Shown here in pieces: positions 1-7,704 of a stretch of DNA of 9,518 nt. The stretch is taken from positions 1-9,518 of the forward strand of contig CAIYZX010000738.1 in NCBI GenBank assembly GCA_903930745.1, written 5' to 3'. A program made the position numbers and the translations under genes. The notes under the pieces were generated by a model, which saw only the letters and a program-made list of their open reading frames with translations, was not told the DNA's origin and ran no database searches. Within the stretch, counting starts at the first letter, position 1; each line of letters opens with the position of its first letter. Source of the DNA: an uncultured Chloroflexota bacterium (GTDB lineage: Bacteria; Chloroflexota; Limnocylindria; Limnocylindrales; CSP1-4).

Positions 1-154
1 CACGGACGGCGTCGATGACGCGATCCGCAGGGCCCAGGCCGTGGACGGTCCCGCGCTGATCTGGTTCGAGACCATGGAGGAGCAGAACGTCTTCCCCATC
101 ATGCCGGCCGGCAAGGGCCTGTCCGACCTGATCGACGGAGCGCCCGAGGAATGA
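1..154 (+). CDS. ilvB: Acetolactate synthase large subunit, C-terminal end (partial)
   Basis: This is the last 50 or so codons of a gene entering from the left edge, read in the frame that begins at base 2. The visible end includes ALIWFETMEEQNVFPIMPAGKG in short pieces: a segment like VFPIMPAG followed by LSDLID, the usual C-terminal signature of the ThDP-dependent acetohydroxyacid synthase catalytic subunit. That enzyme condenses two pyruvates to acetolactate (valine/leucine) or pyruvate with 2-oxobutyrate (isoleucine). The catalytic Glu, the FAD site and the ThDP motif lie outside the window and cannot be checked. The stop TGA (152-154) overlaps the ATG of ilvN in an ATGA junction, which fits tight coupling with the regulatory subunit. 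Identity rests on the short C-terminal motif plus the ilvN neighbour. Confidence 0.9.
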   Translation, partial: TDGVDDAIRRAQAVDGPALIWFETMEEQNVFPIMPAGKGLSDLIDGAPEE

Positions 155-728
155 GCCCGCACAATCCCGCCGCCACCGCCGGCCCCGCCACGCCGCCTGC
201 CCGGAACCTCCCGGGCACCGGCGCCGCCGCACGGCACATCCTCGTCGTGCTGGTCATGGACCGGCCCGGCGTGCTCAACCGCGTTGCGAGCCTCATGCGG
301 GCGCGCAACTTCAACATCGACTCGCTGGCGGTCTCAAGGACCGACAAGGAGAACATCAGCCGGATGACCCTGACGCTCCACGGTGACGCCGTCGCCGTCG
401 AGCAGGCCGCGAAGCAGCTCTACCGCCTGGTGGACGTGCTCAAGGTCCAGGACGTCACCGAGGACCAGGTCGTGGAGCACGAGCTGGCCCTGGTCAAGGT
501 GCGTGCCACGGATGCGAACCGCGGCGAGATCATCAAGATCGTTGAGCTGTACAAGGGGGCCATCGTCGACATCTCGGCCGAGTCCGTGATTGTCGAGGCC
601 CATGGCACCGAGGCGGAGATCGACGCCCTCGTGGCCCTCATCCGTGGCTATGGAATCAAGGAGCTCGTCCGCACCGGTGCAACCGTGATGCTGCGCGGCG
701 CCGGCTCCATCGAGGAGGCTCTCAAGCT

Positions 729-732
<4 letters not shown>
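151..732 (+). CDS. ilvN: Acetolactate synthase small (regulatory) subunit
   Basis: The 193-residue product is the regulatory partner of IlvB. It carries the valine feedback site and boosts catalytic activity. Residues about 29-100 form an N-terminal ACT domain, starting at RHILVVLVMDRPGVLNRVA and continuing with NFNIDSLAVS, close to the family's GFNIxSLxVG. Residues about 105-190 match the family's C-terminal domain (ELALVKV, then IVDIS, then GIKELVRTG). Usual length is about 160-175 residues. The excess is an Ala/Pro-rich leader of about 27 residues before the ACT domain, probably disordered. The ATG at 151 is supported by GGAG at 137-140, 10 bases upstream, and by the ATGA overlap with ilvB. 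The next in-frame ATG (residue 36) lies inside the first ACT strand and would break the domain. The stop overlaps the GTG start of ilvC. Confidence 0.95.
712..718 (+). promoter_or_regulatory. Ribosome binding site that fixes the GTG start of ilvC
   Basis: The sequence GAGGAGG lies 10 bases before GTG 729, an ideal distance, but 22 bases before the in-frame ATG at 741. This favours the GTG, which also gives a GTGA overlap with the ilvN stop. Confidence 0.7.
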
Positions 733-1775
<1,043 letters not shown>

Positions 1776-1780
1776 TCACC

Positions 1781-3421
1781 ATGACCTTCGAGGCCATCTC
1801 GCCCCGGTTTGGCGAGGGTGTCGGCGCCGGCAGGATCCGGATCTTCGACACCACGCTGCGTGACGGCGAGCAGGCGCCCGGCGCCGGCCTGACCGCCGCG
1901 GAGAAGCTGGACGTCGCACGCCAGCTCGCGCGGCTCAAGGTTGACGTCATCGAGGCGGGCTTCCCGTCCGCCTCGCCCGGTGACTTCGAGGCGGTCCGCC
2001 AGATCGCCCTGGAGACCCGGGGTGGCATCGCGGTCGCCGCCCTCGCGCGCTGCAAGGACGGCGATCCGCAGCGCGCCGTGGAGGCGATCGGTGTTGCCGA
2101 GCGCCCGCACCTGCACCTGTTCATCGCGACCTCCGACATCCACCTCAAGCACAAGCTCCGCATCGGGCGCGACGACGCGCTCAAGGAGGCCGTGCGGTGG
2201 GTGAAGTGGGCCCGCGAGAAGCTGGGGCGTGATGCCGAGATCGAGTTCTCGGCCGAGGACGCCTCGCGGACGGAGATGGACTACCTCCTCGACGTCTACG
2301 AGGCCGTCACGGAGGCCGGCGCCTCCACGCTGAACATCCCGGACACCGTTGGCTACGCCATCCCGTCCGAGTTCGGCAGCATGGTGGGTGCGGTCAAGAG
2401 CCGCATCAGGGACCAGGCCGTCATCAGCGTCCACTGCCACAACGACCTTGGCCTTGCCACCGCCAACACGCTCGCCGCCGTCCAGGCCGGCGCGCGCCAG
2501 GTGGAGGTGACGATCAACGGCCTCGGCGAGCGCGCCGGCAACGCGTCGCTCGAGGAGGTGGTCATGGCCCTGCGGACCCGCCCGGGCCAGTTCCCGAGCC
2601 TGGCCGCCGGCGTCCAGACGGAGCAGATCACCGCGGCCAGCCGCCTGGTCAGCTACCTCACCGGCTTCACGATCCAGCCCAACAAGGCCATCGTGGGTGC
2701 CAACGCCTTCGCGCACGAGTCCGGGATCCACCAGGACGGCGTCCTGAAGAACCCGCTCACGTACGAGATCATGACCCCGCAGTCCGTGGGCCTCGCCGGC
2801 AACACCATCTCCATCGGCAAGCTCAGCGGCCGCCGCGGCCTGCAGGGCAAGCTCAAGGAGCTTGGCTACGACGTGGACGCGGACCAGCTGGACGCGATCT
2901 ACCGGGCCGCCATCGCCCTTGCGGACACCAAGAAGGAGGTCACGGACGCGGACCTTCTTGCCCTCGTGGAGGCCAAGAAGGCGGACGTGCCCCGGTCCAT
3001 CGAGATCCTGGGCTGGAGCGTCAGCTCCGCGTCCGGCGGTCTCTCCGTGGGCTCCGTGAGCCTGATGGTCGCGGGCGACCCCAAGAGTGGCTCCTCCACC
3101 GGCAACGGTCCCGTCAACGCGCTGTTCAAGGCGGTGGACGAGGCGGTCCGGCCCAACCTCCACTGGAACCCGGTCCTCACCGAGTACGAGATCAAGGCCG
3201 TCTCCGGCGACGGCGATGCACAGGGCCAGGTGCGGCTTCGCGCCCGTCGCTCGTCAGACGAGGGCCCGGGCTCCTACGTCGTCACGGGTCATGGCCTCTC
3301 CACGAACATCATCGAGGCGTCGCTGGAGGCCTACGTGGTGGCCGTGAACAAGCTGCACGGCGCCGAGGTCAACGGCCTGGGCGTGGCGTTCGTGGGCGGC
3401 CGCACCGAGGAGCTCCCGTGA
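1781..3421 (+). CDS. leuA: 2-isopropylmalate synthase with C-terminal regulatory domain
   Basis: The 546-residue enzyme condenses 2-oxoisovalerate with acetyl-CoA, the first committed step to leucine. The N-terminal TIM barrel opens with FDTTLRDGEQ (R27-D28 are the catalytic/metal pair). It carries HCHNDLG at 218-224 with metal ligands H218 and H220, and NGLGERAGNA ending near N254. HESGIHQDG begins at H312, in the linker/subdomain region. The C-terminal LeuA dimer (allosteric) domain spans about 408-536, with LGWSVSS, TGNGPVNAL (440-448) and STNIIEASLEAYVVAVNKL (507-525). It is expected to bind leucine for feedback inhibition. Length and domain order are normal for the bacterial LeuA type 1 form. 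GGGGAG at 1764-1769 sits 11 bases upstream of the ATG. The stop overlaps the GTG of leuB (GTGA). Confidence 0.97.
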   Translation: MTFEAISPRFGEGVGAGRIRIFDTTLRDGEQAPGAGLTAAEKLDVARQLARLKVDVIEAGFPSASPGDFEAVRQIALETRGGIAVAALARCKDGDPQRAVEAIGVAERPHLHLFIATSDIHLKHKLRIGRDDALKEAVRWVKWAREKLGRDAEIEFSAEDASRTEMDYLLDVYEAVTEAGASTLNIPDTVGYAIPSEFGSMVGAVKSRIRDQAVISVHCHNDLGLATANTLAAVQAGARQVEVTINGLGERAGNASLEEVVMALRTRPGQFPSLAAGVQTEQITAASRLVSYLTGFTIQPNKAIVGANAFAHESGIHQDGVLKNPLTYEIMTPQSVGLAGNTISIGKLSGRRGLQGKLKELGYDVDADQLDAIYRAAIALADTKKEVTDADLLALVEAKKADVPRSIEILGWSVSSASGGLSVGSVSLMVAGDPKSGSSTGNGPVNALFKAVDEAVRPNLHWNPVLTEYEIKAVSGDGDAQGQVRLRARRSSDEGPGSYVVTGHGLSTNIIEASLEAYVVAVNKLHGAEVNGLGVAFVGGRTEELP

Positions 3422-4566
3422 CGGCCGCCGGGGCCGGCGCCGGAGCGGACGCGTCAACCACGTACCGCCTCGCGCTCATCCCCGGCGACGGGGTGGGCAC
3501 CGAGGTGGTGGCGGGGGCCGTGGAGGTCCTCGAGGCGGCCGGCAGGCGTTTCGGCTTCGGCTTCGAGTGGCAGACGCTGCTCGTGGGCGGCATCGCCATC
3601 GACACGTACGGCGTGGCCATCCGTCCGGAGGACGTGGAGGCCTGCCGCGCGGCCGATGCCGTGCTGCTGGGCGCCGTGGGCGGTCCCAGGTGGGACAACC
3701 CGGACGCCGCGGTCCGCCCGGAGCAGGCCCTGTTCGCCCTTCGCGGCGGCCTGGGCCTCTTCGCGAACCTGCGCCCCATCACCGTCTACAAGGAGCTGAT
3801 CGGCGCGTCGCCGTTGAAGCCGGAGCTCCTCGAGGGCGTGGACTGCCTCATCCTCCGCGAGCTCACGAGCGGCCTCTACTTCGGCCGGCCGTCCGAGCAG
3901 CGGATCACGCCCGAGGGGCGCGCCGCCATCGACACCCTCTGGTACACCGAGGCGGAGATCCGCCGCATCGTCACGCTCGCGTTCGAGCTGGCGCGCGGTC
4001 GCCGCAGGAAGGTCACCCAGGTGGACAAGGCGAACGTGCTTGCCACCAGCCGGCTCTGGCGCAAGGTCACCGACGAGATCCGCCCGCAGTTCCCGGACGT
4101 GGAGCTGGAGCACCGTCTCGTGGACTCCGCGGCCATGATCCTCGCGAAGTGGCCGGCGGGCTTCGACGTCCTGGTGACGGAGAACCTCTTCGGCGACATC
4201 CTGTCCGACGAGGCGGCGGTCATCGCGGGCTCCCTGGGCCTCCTGCCCTCGGCGTCGCTCGGGACCACCACCACCAAGCACGGGCGACACGGCCTCTACG
4301 AGCCCATCCACGGCTCCGCGCCGGACATCGCGGGCAAGGACCTGGCGAACCCGCTGGGGACCATCCTCTCCGCCGCGATGATGCTGCGCTGGTCGCTGGG
4401 CCAGGGCGAGGCGGCCGATGCCGTTGAGGCCGCCGTGAAGCAGGCGCTGGCGGACGGGTTCCGCACGCGTGACCTGCTGCCCGGGGACAAGGCCGAGGCG
4501 GCCACGTTCACCACGGTGGGCACCAGGGAGATGGCCCGGGTTGTGGCGGACCGGATCGCGATTTGA
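3418..4566 (+). CDS. leuB: 3-isopropylmalate dehydrogenase
   Basis: The 382-residue NAD-dependent enzyme oxidatively decarboxylates 3-isopropylmalate. In organisms with CimA it commonly also handles the 3-methylmalate step to isoleucine. Landmarks are LIPGDGVGTEV (20-30), LRELTSGLYFG with R147 and catalytic Y154, VDKANVL with K204, and the metal-binding aspartates D236, D260 and D264 (in LVDSAAM and NLFGDILSDEA). HGSAPDIAGK near residue 305 is the NAD-preferring signature seen in isopropylmalate rather than isocitrate dehydrogenases. It is somewhat longer than the usual 350-360 residues because of an Ala/Gly-rich N-terminus of about 14 residues. The GTG start has GAGGAG at 3407-3412 five bases upstream and overlaps the leuA stop. 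leuC and leuD, often adjacent, are absent here. Confidence 0.96.
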   Translation: MTAAGAGAGADASTTYRLALIPGDGVGTEVVAGAVEVLEAAGRRFGFGFEWQTLLVGGIAIDTYGVAIRPEDVEACRAADAVLLGAVGGPRWDNPDAAVRPEQALFALRGGLGLFANLRPITVYKELIGASPLKPELLEGVDCLILRELTSGLYFGRPSEQRITPEGRAAIDTLWYTEAEIRRIVTLAFELARGRRRKVTQVDKANVLATSRLWRKVTDEIRPQFPDVELEHRLVDSAAMILAKWPAGFDVLVTENLFGDILSDEAAVIAGSLGLLPSASLGTTTTKHGRHGLYEPIHGSAPDIAGKDLANPLGTILSAAMMLRWSLGQGEAADAVEAAVKQALADGFRTRDLLPGDKAEAATFTTVGTREMARVVADRIAI

Positions 4567-4567
4567 C

Positions 4568-4604
4568 GGCCGGTGCCCGCGGCGTCCCCCGTGGGTGACC
4601 GGCC
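4568..4604 (+). other. Intercistronic hairpin between leuB and cimA
   Basis: GGCCGGT (4568-4574) pairs perfectly with ACCGGCC (4598-4604). A second five-pair stem can form inside it (4576-4580 with 4591-4595, one G-U), leaving a ten-base loop. It begins two bases after the leuB stop in the only sizeable gap of the operon. There is no run of T after it, so it is not a classical intrinsic terminator. It may be a weak terminator or an mRNA processing or 3'-end stability element that lowers expression of cimA relative to leuB. I see no convincing promoter in the rest of the gap. Confidence 0.5.
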
Positions 4605-4661
4605 TTCGCCGCTCGTGATCCCAAGCCCCACCCAGACCGCACCACGGAAGACCCACCAGCC

Positions 4662-6323
4662 ATGACAGACCAGCCCGTCATCCTCTATGACACGACCCTG
4701 CGTGACGGCACGCAGGGCGAGAACATCACCCTCTCGCTCGCCGACAAGCTGCGCGTCGCGCGCATGCTGGACGAGTACGGCTTCCCGTTCATCGAGGGTG
4801 GCTGGCCCGGGTCCAATCCCAAGGACATCGAGTTCTTCGCCGCGGCCCGCAAGCTCCGCTGGGAGCACGCGAAGCTGGCGGCGTTCGGGTCCACGCGCCA
4901 CAAGGCCAACAGGCCGGGCGACGATCCCAACCTGCGCGAGCTCGTGGCGGCCGAGACGCCGGTCGTCACGATCTTCGGCAAGAGCTGGCTCCTGCACGTC
5001 ACGGAGGTCCTGGGCGCCACGGCGGCCCAGAACCTGGACATGATCGCGGACTCCATCGGCTACATCGTGGATCACGGCCGCGAGGCGGTGTACGACGCGG
5101 AGCACTTCTTCGACGGCTACCGCGCCAACCGCGACTACGCGCTGTCCACCCTGCGCGCCGCGCGCGGGGCCGGTGCCCGCACGCTGGTCCTGTGCGACAC
5201 CAACGGCGGCACCATCACGGACGACCTCGTGCGCATCCTCGCGGATGTCCGGGGCTCGCTCGAGGCCGACCCGGGCGCCGCGCCGGTCACCTGGGGCATT
5301 CACACGCACAACGACGCCGAGATGGCCGTGGCGAACTCCATCGCCGCCGTGCAGGCGGGCGTGCGCCACGTCCAGGCCACCATCAATGGCTACGGCGAGC
5401 GCTGCGGCAACGCGAACATGGTGTCCATCCTCGCGTCGCTCGCGCTCAAGACGCAGTTCCAGCTCGCCCCCATGGGTGGTGGCGACCTCGCAGACCTCAC
5501 GGACCTGTCCCGCTCCGTGGCGGAGATCGCGAACGTCAATCCCAACGACTACCAGCCCTACGTGGGCCGCTCCGCGTTCGCCCACAAGGGCGGCGTGCAC
5601 GGTGCGGCGGTGGCCAAGGTGGAGCACAGCTACCAGCACGTGGATCCCACGCGGATCGGCAACAAGGGCCGGCTCGTGGTCTCGGAGCTGGGCGGCAAGG
5701 CCAACACGGAGATCCGGGCGCGCCAGCTGGGCCACGAGCTCGCGGGCGTCCTGGATCCCAAGGAGCTGAGCAGGATCATCAAGCGCCTGGAGCACGAGGG
5801 CCTGGCCTTCGAGGGTGCCGAGGCCTCCTTCGAGCTGCTGATCCACCGCAACTCGCCGGGCTACACGCAGCCGTTCAGGATCATCGACTACACCTGCCTC
5901 GTGGAGCAGCGCTCCGGGCGCGAGCTCCTCGCGGAGGCCACCGTGAAGGTGGAGGTGGGCGGCGAGATCCTGCACACGGCGGCCGACGGCAACGGCCCGG
6001 TGAATGCCCTGGACGGCGCGCTGCGCAAGGCGTTGGGCGCCTTCTACCCGGTGCTGGACGGCGTGCGCCTGGTGGACTACAAGGTGCGCATCCTGGACGG
6101 CGCGACCGCGACAGCGGCGCGGACACGCGTCATCATCGACTCGCAGGACGGTTCCGCAACCTGGAGCACCATGGGCAGCGACACGAACATCATCGGCGCA
6201 TCCGCGATGGCGCTCGCCGATTCTCTGGAGTACGCGATCTGGAAGGCCGGCGCGGAGGTGGAGCGGCGCGGTGAGCGCCACTTCACCACCACGAACGGGG
6301 CTCCCGGCGAGGCCTCCGCATGA
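4662..6323 (+). CDS. cimA: (R)-citramalate synthase
   Basis: The 553-residue enzyme condenses pyruvate with acetyl-CoA to citramalate. This starts the threonine-independent route to 2-oxobutyrate and isoleucine. It is a LeuA paralogue: the barrel starts with YDTTLRDGTQGENI (R14-D15) and has HTHNDAEMAVANS with ligands H214 and H216, then NGYGERCGNAN. IEGGWPGSNPKD and AFGSTRHKA are typical of the citramalate synthase branch and differ from LeuA's EAGFPSASPGD. HKGGVHGAAV replaces LeuA's HESGIHQDG. A regulatory LeuA-type domain (about residues 390-540) has DGNGPVNAL (442-450) and SDTNIIGAS (506-514), expected to sense isoleucine. Length is close to family size. The start has only a modest GGAAG (4646-4650) 11 bases upstream. 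The end overlaps the next gene by ATGA. Homocitrate synthase is less likely given the motifs and the ilv/leu context. Confidence 0.93.
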   Translation: MTDQPVILYDTTLRDGTQGENITLSLADKLRVARMLDEYGFPFIEGGWPGSNPKDIEFFAAARKLRWEHAKLAAFGSTRHKANRPGDDPNLRELVAAETPVVTIFGKSWLLHVTEVLGATAAQNLDMIADSIGYIVDHGREAVYDAEHFFDGYRANRDYALSTLRAARGAGARTLVLCDTNGGTITDDLVRILADVRGSLEADPGAAPVTWGIHTHNDAEMAVANSIAAVQAGVRHVQATINGYGERCGNANMVSILASLALKTQFQLAPMGGGDLADLTDLSRSVAEIANVNPNDYQPYVGRSAFAHKGGVHGAAVAKVEHSYQHVDPTRIGNKGRLVVSELGGKANTEIRARQLGHELAGVLDPKELSRIIKRLEHEGLAFEGAEASFELLIHRNSPGYTQPFRIIDYTCLVEQRSGRELLAEATVKVEVGGEILHTAADGNGPVNALDGALRKALGAFYPVLDGVRLVDYKVRILDGATATAARTRVIIDSQDGSATWSTMGSDTNIIGASAMALADSLEYAIWKAGAEVERRGERHFTTTNGAPGEASA

Positions 6324-6859
6324 GCGGGGCACGGGGCACCCAGGTCCAGCTGGAGCGCTGGACGGTCACCTCCGGCTCAAGCGCGAGCAGCCGCGCCGCC
6401 GTGGTCCTCCGGGCCGGCGGGCGTGACTGGCAGGCGTCCGCGGAGGGGAATGGCCCCGTGGACGCACTCTGCCGGGCCGTGGATGCCGCGCTTGCGCCGC
6501 TGTTGGGCGGCCGGCCGGTCCTGCTCTCCTTTGACATCCACGCGCTTGCAGAGGGCCCGGACGCCGAAGGGCGCGTGACGGTGGCCATCGCGCCGCCGCC
6601 CACCGCGGCCGCGGAGCGGGCCGAGGGCCGTCACGGTGGCGAGGCGACATCCGTGAACATCGTGGCGGCGTCCGTGGAGGCGTACGTGGCGGCGCTCAAC
6701 GCGCTGCTCTCGGATCCGGCATGGGCCGGGGCGGCGGTGGCCGCCGCCCAGCGCGAGGCGGTCTCGGGCGGCCTGGCGGCGGCAGACCAGGGGACCGCGG
6801 GCACACACCTCGACCAGGACGCCGAGCCCATCGACACCATGGACTGGTTCAACCGGTGA
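6320..6859 (+). CDS. Free-standing LeuA-type allosteric (dimer) domain protein
   Basis: The 179-residue protein has no catalytic barrel. Residues about 9-130 align by eye with the regulatory domain of the LeuA encoded upstream: LERWTVTSGS (11-20) against LeuA LGWSVSS; EGNGPVDAL (42-50) against TGNGPVNAL; FDIHALAEGPDAEGRV (71-86) against YEIKAVSGDGDAQGQV; SVNIVAASVEAYVAALNAL (111-129) against STNIIEASLEAYVVAVNKL. It is nearer to LeuA than to CimA, which it follows. A Pro/Ala/Glu-rich loop (91-110) replaces the LeuA segment before the last helix. The tail (131-179) is Ala-rich and acidic and ends in MDWFNR. GAGG at 6309-6312, seven bases before the ATG, and the ATGA overlap with cimA support the start. 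I infer an amino-acid-sensing subunit acting in trans on LeuA or CimA. The function is unproven, and it could instead be a decaying duplicate. Confidence 0.85.
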   Translation: MSGARGTQVQLERWTVTSGSSASSRAAVVLRAGGRDWQASAEGNGPVDALCRAVDAALAPLLGGRPVLLSFDIHALAEGPDAEGRVTVAIAPPPTAAAERAEGRHGGEATSVNIVAASVEAYVAALNALLSDPAWAGAAVAAAQREAVSGGLAAADQGTAGTHLDQDAEPIDTMDWFNR

Positions 6860-7704
6860 TGGCCGACGCCGACGCCACGGCGACGGCGTTCGCGGTTGAC
6901 GCGGACGCGTTCAACCGCTTCCAGCTGGCTGGGTGGGAGGCGCGCGCGGACTCGTACGCCTTCTTCTCCCCGATGACCCGGCGCGTTGGCGGCGCCCTCC
7001 TTGCGGCGGCCTGCGTGGCTGCAGGGACGGAGGTCCTGGACGTGGGCGCGGGCCCGGGCGACCTCGCGGCCGCGGCCGCCGACCTCGGTGCGGACACCGT
7101 GGGCATGGACGTCGCACCGTCCATGGTCCGGCGCGCGGCGCTCGCCCACCCGGCCATCCCGTTCCGCGTGGGCTCCTTCGAGCAGATTCCTGCCGGCGAG
7201 GGCGTCTTCGATGCCGTCGTCGGCAACTTCGTCCTCAACCACGTGGGTCGCCCGGAGCTGGCGTTGCGCGAGGCCGCGCGCGTCCTGCGGCCCGGCGGCT
7301 GGCTCGCCCTCTCGTCCTGGGACGCACCGCACCGCAACCGGCTGCTGGGACTCATGCTGGACGCCGTCACGGCCGCGGGCGCCGCCGTCCCGCCGGGCGT
7401 TCCGGCCGGCCCCGTCTCGTACCCGTCCGCCGCCGAGCTGCGCGACAGCTTCCTCGCGGCCGGCTTCACGGACGTTGGCACGAGCGGGATCATGTTCGAG
7501 GCCGCCGTGCCGGACGCCGCCACCCTATGGCAGGGCTTGCTGGACTCCGCCGTCCGCGTTCCCGCGCACGTCACCGCCCAGCCCGCGGATGTCCAGGCAC
7601 GGATCCGGTCGGCGTTTGACGACCTGGTCGCCGTCCATCGCCGGCCCGGCGCAGGGCTGGCCGTCCCGGTGTCCGTGCTCGTGACGCGCGGCCGCCGCCC
7701 ATGA
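6859..7704 (+). CDS. Class I SAM-dependent methyltransferase, substrate unknown
   Basis: The 281-residue protein has a UbiE/Methyltransf_11-like fold. Motif I, the SAM-binding glycine loop, is VLDVGAGPGD (59-68). The acidic residue ending strand 2 is D84 in VGMDVAPSM. NFVLNHVGRPELALREA followed by ARVLRPGGWLAL covers the motif II/III region and the strand after it. About 55 residues precede the SAM domain (FQLAGWEARADSYAFFSP), a common cap for small-molecule methyltransferases. The C-terminal third (SYPSAAELRDSFLAAGFTDV) also fits that group. No signal peptide or membrane segment is seen. The start taken is ATG 6859, sharing one base with the previous stop; GTG 6856 is an equal alternative, and no clear ribosome binding site is present, so translation is probably coupled. 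The reading frame stays open upstream to 6721, but that part is an Arg/Gly-rich shadow of the preceding gene. Its place between amino acid genes does not reveal the substrate. Confidence 0.85.
   Translation: MADADATATAFAVDADAFNRFQLAGWEARADSYAFFSPMTRRVGGALLAAACVAAGTEVLDVGAGPGDLAAAAADLGADTVGMDVAPSMVRRAALAHPAIPFRVGSFEQIPAGEGVFDAVVGNFVLNHVGRPELALREAARVLRPGGWLALSSWDAPHRNRLLGLMLDAVTAAGAAVPPGVPAGPVSYPSAAELRDSFLAAGFTDVGTSGIMFEAAVPDAATLWQGLLDSAVRVPAHVTAQPADVQARIRSAFDDLVAVHRRPGAGLAVPVSVLVTRGRRP

Noticed and set aside
151..240. The Ala/Pro-rich N-terminus of IlvN as a wrong start or a signal peptide.
   Set aside because: It lacks a hydrophobic core or charged n-region, and the ribosome binding site and ATGA overlap support the ATG at 151. 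A disordered leader is the simpler reading.
4296..6332. A 678-codon open frame on the minus strand opposite cimA, and similar long antisense frames opposite ilvC, leuA, leuB and the methyltransferase.
   Set aside because: They mirror the real genes' GC-rich third positions. Their composition is Arg/His/Ala/Gly/Val-rich with no recognisable domain, while the + strand genes have full family motifs.
6721..6858. Upstream extension of the methyltransferase to an ATG at 6721.
   Set aside because: The added 46 residues are Gly/Arg/Pro-rich shadow sequence inside the preceding gene, whose own frame is better supported. ATG 6859 fits the coupled junction.
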